Positions 57,722 to 64,000 of a stretch of DNA of 64,000 bases are shown piece after piece. The DNA is taken from assembly GCA_030646035.1 (NCBI GenBank), contig JAUSMY010000036.1, positions 1 to 64,000 on the forward strand, read 5' to 3'. How positions within the stretch are numbered: the first letter of the stretch is position 1; each line of letters opens with the position of its first letter. Source of the DNA: Thermodesulfovibrionia bacterium (GTDB lineage Bacteria; Nitrospirota; Thermodesulfovibrionia; UBA6902). The translations under genes were made by a program, and so were the position numbers. The notes beneath the pieces are model-generated. The model saw only the letters and a list, made by a program, of their open reading frames with translations, did not search any database and had not been told where the DNA came from.

Positions 57722-58809
57722 ACCTTCACTCCTTTTGCGTCAGGCTCGATTATTACCATATCGTATTTCATTGGAAAAACATCCAGCGACTTGTCTCTCT
57801 TTGGCACTGCGCTGTCAAGCCCGCACTCCTCTGACATGAGTCCGAACTTTCCTTTATTGCCGCCTACAATGCCGGGCCTTAACTTCTTCGCGTCCTGCAC
57901 CATGAATGTGGTGCCGTCAGGCGTAAAACCGATGACGCAGTTAGGGCCGTCTATACAGAGCGGCCTGAGGGACATCTTAAGCAGCCTCGCGACCTCGCTG
58001 TCTTTCCTCGTATCTATCTCCTCTGACTTAAGAGGCGTGATAATATCTTTGTAATAAGTAAGCGGGTAACCCAGATGTTTACAGCTGTAATGAAGAATAT
58101 GGGCAAATACCTCGCTGTCGCTGTTATAACCGATATAACCCGGCATACCTCTTCCCTGAAGGAACTCTTTGATAGGGATAAATGCTGTATTCTCGCCGTT
58201 GGTCATTGTGCCGTATCCTTGGATAAAGAAGGGATGGCATGCGTATAAATTAATAGCGTAATTGGTGTTCTGCCTTCCCTGCGCAAAGATGATCTTTGCC
58301 TTAAGCGATGAGTTGTCAAGGCCGAAGAACTCGCTAAGCTGCATCGGGTCGCCGACCTCTTTCAATGCGATTATGTCAGGATAGAATGCAAAGACGATTA
58401 TGGATTCGTCAGCCTCGCCCATCTTTCTGAGCGCAACCCTTGTATTTAAGAGCAGGCTTTCTCTCTCTTCTAAAGATCTGCCTTTATATTCATCAGGGTA
58501 GTCATATGCCCTGGCAAAGTAATGATCTCTTTTATTGATCCCTTTGACAGGCTTGATCTTTGGCGACCATTCATGTTTAAGCCGGAAGCCCAGCTTGTCC
58601 ATGTAGCTGTCAAGAGCGCTTATGCCGTCTTTTGAACAGATACCGGATAGGATGGGATAGCTTTTAAGGTCTTTGAAATCACCGCCTAGGTCCTTGAGTA
58701 TAAGGCCCATTCCTGAGCCGTCATGCCCCTCTTTCATGGTTTCAAGGGCGATAACGTTCTCTATCGGGGAGAAGTATTTAGCTGAAGTTAACGCGGCTAA
58801 TCTGCACAT
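57682..58809 (-). CDS. Glutamate synthase glutaminase (class II GATase) subunit
   Basis: A 375-residue Ntn-type glutaminase that supplies ammonia to the FMN subunit. The start is set at ATG 58809 because the next residue, Cys2, is the class II nucleophile after Met removal (MCRLAALTSAKYFSP). The 11-residue extension from 58842 would block it. Conserved GHDGSGMG and the NGENTAF-type segment are present. A promoter TTGACA-N17-TTAAAT lies 60-90 bp upstream. It overlaps the next gene by 40 nt. Confidence 0.9.
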   Translation of the reverse strand: MCRLAALTSAKYFSPIENVIALETMKEGHDGSGMGLILKDLGGDFKDLKSYPILSGICSKDGISALDSYMDKLGFRLKHEWSPKIKPVKGINKRDHYFARAYDYPDEYKGRSLEERESLLLNTRVALRKMGEADESIIVFAFYPDIIALKEVGDPMQLSEFFGLDNSSLKAKIIFAQGRQNTNYAINLYACHPFFIQGYGTMTNGENTAFIPIKEFLQGRGMPGYIGYNSDSEVFAHILHYSCKHLGYPLTYYKDIITPLKSEEIDTRKDSEVARLLKMSLRPLCIDGPNCVIGFTPDGTTFMVQDAKKLRPGIVGGNKGKFGLMSEECGLDSAVPKRDKSLDVFPMKYDMVIIEPDAKGVKVWNQLQGWTTIIS

Positions 58810-58867
58810 TTTATCTTCTTTAGAGAAAAAATTAGCAGGCATAATTGCCTGCCGGTCGAGCTGTATA

Positions 58868-58896
58868 ATTTAATACTTTACACCGGCTTATGTCAA
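58868..58896 (-). promoter_or_regulatory. Sigma-70-type promoter of the glutamate synthase operon
   Basis: Minus strand TTGACA (58896-58891), 17-bp spacer, TTAAAT (58873-58868), directed at the three-gene glutamate synthase operon. Confidence 0.5.
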
Positions 58897-58981
58897 ACCA
58901 TAGAACATTAATAATACAGACGTATAAATGCCCGGTATCGCATATGATATAATTCTTTCAGAAACTGAAAATGGAGGTCTC

Positions 58982-60598
58982 ATGGCAACCGCTTCTTCTT
59001 GCTGGGAAAAAATACTGTCTGATGTTAACAAAAACAGGGGGCTGCTCTCTGAGATAGAAAGATTCGCCTATGAGAACAACGAACCTGCGGATATAGTATT
59101 CGGCACCTCAGGATGGAGAGGGGAGATAGGCACTGAATACACATTCAATAATGTCAGGATCGTGACTTCTGCCATCATCAGGATGTTCAGGGAAAATGAC
59201 CCGTCTGTCATGAAGGCGATGGGAGTTTCGGGTTTTGAAGATATTCAGAAGATGGGCGTTATCGTAGGGCATGACAACCGTTTTCTCGGGCATGAATTTG
59301 CCATGGAAGTGATCGGCCTTCTTCAGAAAGAAGGCATCAGGACATGGTATGCGGGCGAGGCTACTACCCCTGAATTTTCCGCAGGCATAGAGATGCTTAA
59401 AGCGGCATGCTCTATCAATCTCACACCTTCACACAATCCTGCAAATTACGGCGGATTCAAATTCAACCCTTCTGACGGCGGGCCGGCAGGAACTGAGATC
59501 ACTTCAAGGATAGAAGAGATTGCCAACGGAATGATGGCCGAATCTCCTGTGATAGAAAGCCGTAAGCCTGAAAGCATTGAAAAGACAGACCTCACTGAAC
59601 TCTATATTAAGTTCATAACAGAGAGAAAGACCATTGACATAAAGAGGATAAAGGATTTCATCGCAAAAGAGGACTGCATAATCTGTATTGATAATGTTCA
59701 CGGTGCGACAAGAGGACGCATCCAAAGAATAATCGGTAAGAGCGAAAAGATCAAGTATCTGCGCACAGAAGATGATTACCTGTTCGGCGGCGTTGCTCCT
59801 GAACCTTCAGCAGGGAATATGAGAGGAGTGGAAAATGTCCTGGCTGCAAGCGATGCCAAGTTCAGGCTTGGCGCAATTTTGGATCCTGACGGAGACCGCA
59901 TACGTTATGCAGACCCGAATATTCAGATACCGATGAATTATTTCGGCGCGATGGCTCTGCACTTTCTTCATGTTCATAAAGGAATATCAGGTGTTGTCGC
60001 GAAATCAGTCGGCACAAGCAACCTTGTAAACGCTATCGCGGAGAAACTTAACATCCCTGTGAAAGAGACAAAGGTCGGCTTCAAGAACTTCAGGCCGTAT
60101 ATGCTCCGCAATGCAAAGGAGAGGGCGATAGTCTGTTTTGAAGAGTCTGACGGCATCACGGGATTTAACAATACCCTTGAGAAAGACGCCCTCTTCGGGA
60201 TACTCATAGCTATTGAGATGATGGCTGTCACAGGCAAAAACCTCGGTGACTATCTTAAAGATATAATGGATGAATTCGGCTGGTACTATCCTGACCGTTC
60301 AGGCATCGCTGTTGACCCGTCTCTTGCAGGAGAGGCACTGCAAAAAAAGCTTTCAGTCATCAGGGAGAGATATAAAGAGGGGACGGTAGTTGATCTCGGC
60401 GGCAGTAAAAAGACCGTCATAAATATCATCACAGTAGACGGTACAAAGCTCGTTTTTGATGACGGTTCCTGGCTTATGATAAGGCCGTCCGGCACTGAGC
60501 CGAAGGTGAGGTTCTATATTGAAGCAAGGTCAGAGGCGGGAAAAAAGGCGGTATTTGAAGCTGCTGAGAAGATGACGAAAGATGTGTTGGGGATGTAG
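58982..60598 (+). CDS. Phosphoglucomutase/phosphomannomutase (alpha-D-phosphohexomutase)
   Basis: A 538-residue enzyme that moves phosphate between C1 and C6 of a hexose. The active-site serine loop TPSHNPANYGG (about residues 146-156), the metal loop DPDGDR (about 302-307), the sugar-binding loop FEESDGITG and the phosphate-binding SGTEPKVRFYIE are intact. ATG 58982 follows TGGAGG; an earlier in-frame ATG (58928) lacks such a site. It is next to a convergent gene for a phosphomannomutase-like HAD protein, suggesting a shared mannose/glucose phosphate pathway. Confidence 0.93.
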   Translation: MATASSCWEKILSDVNKNRGLLSEIERFAYENNEPADIVFGTSGWRGEIGTEYTFNNVRIVTSAIIRMFRENDPSVMKAMGVSGFEDIQKMGVIVGHDNRFLGHEFAMEVIGLLQKEGIRTWYAGEATTPEFSAGIEMLKAACSINLTPSHNPANYGGFKFNPSDGGPAGTEITSRIEEIANGMMAESPVIESRKPESIEKTDLTELYIKFITERKTIDIKRIKDFIAKEDCIICIDNVHGATRGRIQRIIGKSEKIKYLRTEDDYLFGGVAPEPSAGNMRGVENVLAASDAKFRLGAILDPDGDRIRYADPNIQIPMNYFGAMALHFLHVHKGISGVVAKSVGTSNLVNAIAEKLNIPVKETKVGFKNFRPYMLRNAKERAIVCFEESDGITGFNNTLEKDALFGILIAIEMMAVTGKNLGDYLKDIMDEFGWYYPDRSGIAVDPSLAGEALQKKLSVIRERYKEGTVVDLGGSKKTVINIITVDGTKLVFDDGSWLMIRPSGTEPKVRFYIEARSEAGKKAVFEAAEKMTKDVLGM

Positions 60599-60629
60599 TA
60601 ATCCCGAAGATATTTCTTTGTAATAGATC

Positions 60630-61460
60630 TTAATCCAGAAAACCCTTCTTTTTAAATATCTCTATCGTCTCAAGCCAGGAACCTGTCTGAATCGCCTCCA
60701 CCGGGCATTCAGGCCCTGAGGGCCATGTGTCGATAAGTTCATTGACAGCTGCATCATTGCCGCCTTTAAATAATGCATCACCGATAAATACCACTTTATC
60801 AAATCCTTCTTCCAGCAGCTTTCGCACAGGTTTGGTCTTGTCCTCACCTGATATCCCGATATCGAACGAGGTCTGCCCGCCGAGTGTAATATGCAGATGC
60901 TTTTCTTTTATAAGCGATGACAATGAAAGATTGAGATATTCCATTATCTTTTCTCTATAGCCTGATGACTGGTCGAAACTTACGAATTGTTCCCTGTTGC
61001 GCACGGCATCCGGGTCTTCATGCTCCAGCCTGCCGATAGGACAAAGATTTATCATTGAGACCCTGTCAACTATCCTATTATCCACTATCATGAGATCAGC
61101 AGGAAGCTGAAACTGCTGCATCTTCAGGGTCTCAGCCAGTATATCCATCAAACGGAGATAATCGTTCTCTCCGAGATAATTCCTGATATTGAACTCTGAG
61201 ACCAGTTTGATTGACATCTCTTTTGAATAATCACAATGATAATGAACTGCGCCGTTGCTGACAAAGGCGTCGAACTGTCCGCGGAATCTGTGGACATAGA
61301 GAGGATTAAAGAACTGCCCCTGCAAAAGTGAGAAGTGGCTGCCCGCAGCTACATAAAAAGGGACATTAAGACGCATAAGTATATCGACCATCTGCGCGGT
61401 AATGGGCTGGCGCGGCGGGGTCAGGGTGCTGTCAATATCGAGGGCCAATGCTGTCTTCAT
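60630..61460 (-). CDS. HAD-IIB protein like eukaryotic-type phosphomannomutase
   Basis: A 276-residue protein whose motifs follow the eukaryotic PMM family. Motif I ALDIDSTLTPPRQPIT replaces the usual DxDGTLTPxRxxI. INLCPIGR, GGQTSFDIGISGEDKTK and the metal-binding FIGDALFKGGNDAAV match the cap and motif IV regions. It could convert mannose-6-phosphate to mannose-1-phosphate or act as a sugar phosphatase; the Gly-to-Ser change in motif I leaves this open. It is convergent with the phosphohexomutase gene, 31 bp apart. Confidence 0.78.
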   Translation of the reverse strand: MKTALALDIDSTLTPPRQPITAQMVDILMRLNVPFYVAAGSHFSLLQGQFFNPLYVHRFRGQFDAFVSNGAVHYHCDYSKEMSIKLVSEFNIRNYLGENDYLRLMDILAETLKMQQFQLPADLMIVDNRIVDRVSMINLCPIGRLEHEDPDAVRNREQFVSFDQSSGYREKIMEYLNLSLSSLIKEKHLHITLGGQTSFDIGISGEDKTKPVRKLLEEGFDKVVFIGDALFKGGNDAAVNELIDTWPSGPECPVEAIQTGSWLETIEIFKKKGFLD

Positions 61461-61527
61461 ATTTTTTTACGTAATCGCAAAGTTGACTCGATAATAGCAG
61501 ATAAATGAAAAAAATTAAACTTGCCTA

Positions 61528-61556
61528 TTGACATCTTCTTTAAACGGGACTAAAAT
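61528..61556 (+). promoter_or_regulatory. Strong promoter of the Rrf2 regulator gene, apparently leaderless
   Basis: TTGACA (61528-61533), exact 17-bp spacer, TAAAAT (61551-61556). The start site should fall near 61562-61564, only a few bases before ATG 61567. No Shine-Dalgarno is present in this interval. Confidence 0.75.
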
Positions 61557-61566
61557 ACTCTTGATT

Positions 61567-61974
61567 ATGCAGATCACACGCGAAACAGATTATGCGGTCA
61601 GGTGCCTTATACATCTTTCCGGAACGCCGGATGAGGTTGTTGTGATAGATGAGATCGCCGGCATAAGGGATGTTCCAAGGAGCTTTCTTGCCAAGATACT
61701 CCAGAAACTCTCAAAGGCGGGCATCGTCACATCCTACAGGGGTGTTAAAGGCGGATTCCAGCTTGCGAGAAAGCCGAAGGACATCACTCTGCTGGATGTC
61801 GTAGAAGCGATCGAGGGGCCGGTTGCGATGAACAAGTGCGTTGTTGACAGGGAGTTCTGTGATCTCAGCAGGACATGCTCTGTCCATCCTGTATGGGTTG
61901 GAATAAGGGCCGGGGTCGAGAATCTTTTAAAAGGCTACAACTTTGAGATGCTTGCCGCAAACAGGAAAAAATGA
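61567..61974 (+). CDS. Rrf2-family transcriptional regulator
   Basis: A 135-residue regulator with the N-terminal winged HTH (MQITRETDYAVRCLIHLSG; VPRSFLAKILQKLSKAGIV; GVKGGFQLAR). Three cysteines in KCVVDREFCDLSRTC (CX6CX5C) sit where IscR/NsrR-type proteins hold an Fe-S cluster. It may sense Fe-S status, nitric oxide or redox. ATG 61567 matches the family N-terminus; the longer frame from 61528 would begin inside the promoter. The cbb3 oxidase genes follow 167 bp downstream and are candidate targets. Confidence 0.9.
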   Translation: MQITRETDYAVRCLIHLSGTPDEVVVIDEIAGIRDVPRSFLAKILQKLSKAGIVTSYRGVKGGFQLARKPKDITLLDVVEAIEGPVAMNKCVVDREFCDLSRTCSVHPVWVGIRAGVENLLKGYNFEMLAANRKK

Positions 61975-62039
61975 TGATCAACCTTGTTTGACAGGTTAAA
62001 GAGTGATATGTTCTTAATTATTATTGAATGCTGTAACTT

Positions 62040-62100
62040 TATCATTCCGGCTTGTCCGGAATCTTTGCAGCTGCAAGACTCCCGACAAGCGGGAGTGATA
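62040..62100. repeat. Dispersed palindromic repeat (TATCA...TGATA)
   Basis: A 61-bp element with ends TATCA/TGATA. It has hairpins ATTCCGGCTTGTCCGGAAT and CTCCCGACAAGCGGGAG and a central 12-bp palindrome TTGCAGCTGCAA. It is related in form to the element at 31765-31845 and lies between rrf2 and ccoN. Confidence 0.8.
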
Positions 62101-62141
62101 GGCATTGGTCATGCATGAATCATTAAAAAGGAGGCGGCAAT

Positions 62142-63551
62142 ATGAGTGATTATCAGTATGATAATCAGACGGTAAAAGGATTTATCGTATCTTCGATCTT
62201 CTGGGGTGTGGTCGGCATCCTCATCGGGCTTTGGATATCCATCCAGATGTGGGCGCCTTCATGGAACATCGCGCCTTATTTCACCTTCGGGCGGCTGAGG
62301 GTGGTGCATACGAACGGGCTCGCATTCGGCCTCGGCATCGGAGCGATATTCGGCATTTCCTACTACATTGTGATGAGGCTTACACGAAGGCCCCTGCTAT
62401 TTCCCCGGCTTGCGAGGTTTCATCTGCACCTGTTCAATATCGCCATAACACTTGCCGCCTTAAGCCTATTCGCAGGCATGAACCAGTCACTTGAATATGC
62501 TGAGCTTGAGTGGCCTCTTGATATAGGAGTCGTTATCTTGTGGGTAATGTTCGCGGTAAATGTCTTCGGCACCGTCATCAAAAGAAAAGAGGAGCAGATG
62601 TACATATCGCTCTGGTTTATCATCGCCACTGTCATTGCGGTTGCGGTCCTCTATATAGTTAACAACCTTGCCGTGCCTGCGGGGCTCTTTAAGTCCTACT
62701 CGGTATATGCCGGGATCAACAGCGCGAATATCGAGTGGTGGTACGGCCATAACGCGGTTGGTTTTATATTTACAACTCCCATTCTGGCTATGTTCTACTA
62801 CTTTCTGCCTAAGTCCACAGGGCTGCCGATATTCAGCCACAGGCTCTCGATCATATCCTTCTGGTCGCTGGTATTCGGATATTTATGGGTAGGGTCTCAT
62901 CACCTGGTTTATACACCCCTGCCTGACTGGATCCAGACGCTCGGTATCGCGTTCAGCCTCTTCCTTATCGCGCCGTCATGGGGCTCTGTTGTGAATGGTT
63001 TCTACACAGTGGCTCCTGAGTGGTCAAAGATGAGGACGAACTATCTCACAAAGTTCTTTATATTAGGCATAACATTCTACGGTCTCCAGACCGTGCAGGG
63101 GCCGACTCAGGCTCTGAGGGTTGTCAGTCAGCTCATACACTATACTGACTGGGTTCCTGGCCATGTTCATATGGGCACTATGGGATGGGTGACCATGACC
63201 GTCGCGGCTTCCATTTATTACATCATCCCCAAAATATATGACACAGAGATATACAGTGAAAAGATCGCCAATACGCACTTTTATTTTGTCCTGGTCGGAC
63301 AGCTTCTCTTCTCTGTCACAATGTGGATAACAGGCATACAGCAGGGCGCGTTATGGAAGGCTGTGAACCCTGACGGCACACTAAAATACACCTTTGTCGA
63401 GACGCTCGCGAAGAACTATCCGTATTGGCAGATGAGGACTTTTGCAGGAGTTATATTCACCATCGGCATGCTTTATTTTATCTATAACGTATTTATGACT
63501 ATCCGCAAGGGTAACGCCCTTGCCGCTGCAAAAGCAGGGGAGGTGCGGTGA
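62142..63551 (+). CDS. ccoN: cbb3-type cytochrome c oxidase subunit I
   Basis: A 469-residue heme-copper oxidase core with about twelve membrane helices that reduces O2 at high affinity. Ligand motifs are visible: RVVHTNGLAF (heme b), WWYGHNAVGF (CuB His and the region of the cross-linked Tyr), GSHHLVYTPLPDW (CuB His pair) and VPGHVHMGTMGW (heme b3/heme b). It has no fused ccoO. AAAGGAGGCGG precedes ATG 62142. Its stop overlaps the ccoO start by 1 nt. Confidence 0.95.
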   Translation: MSDYQYDNQTVKGFIVSSIFWGVVGILIGLWISIQMWAPSWNIAPYFTFGRLRVVHTNGLAFGLGIGAIFGISYYIVMRLTRRPLLFPRLARFHLHLFNIAITLAALSLFAGMNQSLEYAELEWPLDIGVVILWVMFAVNVFGTVIKRKEEQMYISLWFIIATVIAVAVLYIVNNLAVPAGLFKSYSVYAGINSANIEWWYGHNAVGFIFTTPILAMFYYFLPKSTGLPIFSHRLSIISFWSLVFGYLWVGSHHLVYTPLPDWIQTLGIAFSLFLIAPSWGSVVNGFYTVAPEWSKMRTNYLTKFFILGITFYGLQTVQGPTQALRVVSQLIHYTDWVPGHVHMGTMGWVTMTVAASIYYIIPKIYDTEIYSEKIANTHFYFVLVGQLLFSVTMWITGIQQGALWKAVNPDGTLKYTFVETLAKNYPYWQMRTFAGVIFTIGMLYFIYNVFMTIRKGNALAAAKAGEVR

Positions 63552-64000
63552 TGGCCGGAGAAATATATAAAAAACCGATAATGTTTTCTATAGTCGCGCT
63601 GCTTGTAATACTTTCTGGAACGGCCGTTACGATGTTCGCTCCCATGATGACCGACCAGATGCATCCTAAACTGGAGAACCTCAAGCCGTACACTCCGCTT
63701 CAGCTTGCGGGCAGGGATGTATATCAGAGAGAGGGCTGCAACAACTGCCATACACAGACGGTAAGGCCGCTTAAGTCAGAGGTGATGAGATACGGCGAGT
63801 ATTCCAAGGCCGGAGAATTCGCATATGACTACCCGTTTCTCTGGGGGTCAAAGAGGACAGGCCCTGACATTGCAAGGATAGGCGGGAAGTATCCTGACGC
63901 ATGGCATTACAGGCATTTTGAGGACCCGAGGGCCTTTTTTAAAGAATCGAACATGCCTTCTTACGCATGGATAAAAGAGAGGGCGCTCGATCCGTCTGAT
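63551..64000 (+). CDS. ccoO: cbb3-type cytochrome c oxidase subunit II (partial)
   Basis: The first 150 residues of the monoheme c subunit; the gene runs past the window edge. A single N-terminal membrane anchor (about 12-32) is followed by the heme site GCNNCHTQTVRPLKSEV and the conserved YGEYSKAGEFAYDYPFLWGSKRTGPDIARIGGKY block. ATG 63551 overlaps the ccoN stop TGA. It passes electrons from CcoP or a soluble cytochrome to CcoN. Confidence 0.95.
   Translation, partial: MAGEIYKKPIMFSIVALLVILSGTAVTMFAPMMTDQMHPKLENLKPYTPLQLAGRDVYQREGCNNCHTQTVRPLKSEVMRYGEYSKAGEFAYDYPFLWGSKRTGPDIARIGGKYPDAWHYRHFEDPRAFFKESNMPSYAWIKERALDPSD

Overview
This window reads as the chromosome of a Gram-negative (diderm) bacterium. 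It has lptF/lptG, a TolC-type outer-membrane channel, an outer-membrane beta-barrel, a cbb3-type oxidase and several multiheme cytochromes. The mix of a split 'archaeal-type' glutamate synthase, split-Soret cytochrome, YVTN propellers and PII/Amt pairs fits Nitrospirota or a deltaproteobacterial-like lineage. That assignment is inference; no 16S rRNA gene is present. No CRISPR array, transposase or integrase was seen.

Layout. (1) 1-11.9 kb: translation/transcription block tuf(partial)-rpmG-tRNA-Trp-secE-nusG-rplK-rplA-[L10 leader]-rplJ-rplL-rpoB-rpoC, ended by a strong terminator. rplJ has no ATG/GTG/TTG start and appears to begin at CTG. (2) 12-17.5 kb: a K+ channel with TrkA domains, a class IV aminotransferase and three exported YVTN beta-propeller proteins, the last built from exact 126-bp repeats. 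(3) 17.5-26.2 kb, minus strand: P-type ATPase (with an in-frame palindromic-repeat insertion), tandem universal stress protein, lptG, lptF, glnE. (4) 26.3-37.2 kb: nitrogen-control region with three PII genes, two amt genes, glnA, a GATase, an outer-membrane protein and a stand-alone NifA-like HTH protein. An A/T-rich restriction-modification island (RadC-cytosine methyltransferase fusion, probable restriction endonuclease, Vsr) sits between the first PII gene and glnA. (5) 37.3-41.8 kb: a sigma-54-driven unknown protein with a RelA/SpoT-like stretch, FmdB-type zinc ribbon, PilZ protein, apt, mtnP and a HAD phosphatase. (6) 41.8-50.5 kb: a segment bounded by a 41-bp imperfect direct repeat of the HAD gene 3' end. 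It carries a redox operon (double cNMP-binding/four-cluster ferredoxin, cytochrome b-like protein, triheme cytochrome, split-Soret cytochrome) and a TetR-controlled TolC/HlyD/FtsX-type ABC exporter. (7) 50.5-64 kb: NifA-like regulator, VanZ-family protein, a 50-residue Cys protein, three-gene glutamate synthase, phosphohexomutase, a eukaryotic-type phosphomannomutase-like HAD protein, an Rrf2 regulator with an apparently leaderless promoter, and ccoN-ccoO running off the end.

How it fits together. Ammonium enters through Amt, is sensed by PII and GlnE, and is assimilated by GlnA and glutamate synthase. Sigma-54 promoters and a NifA-like activator point to nitrogen or redox control. The parts most worth follow-up are the RadC-methyltransferase island, the att-like repeats around the redox/efflux segment, the paired sigma-54 promoters with a stand-alone NifA-type HTH, and the CTG start of rplJ behind an unusual L10 leader.
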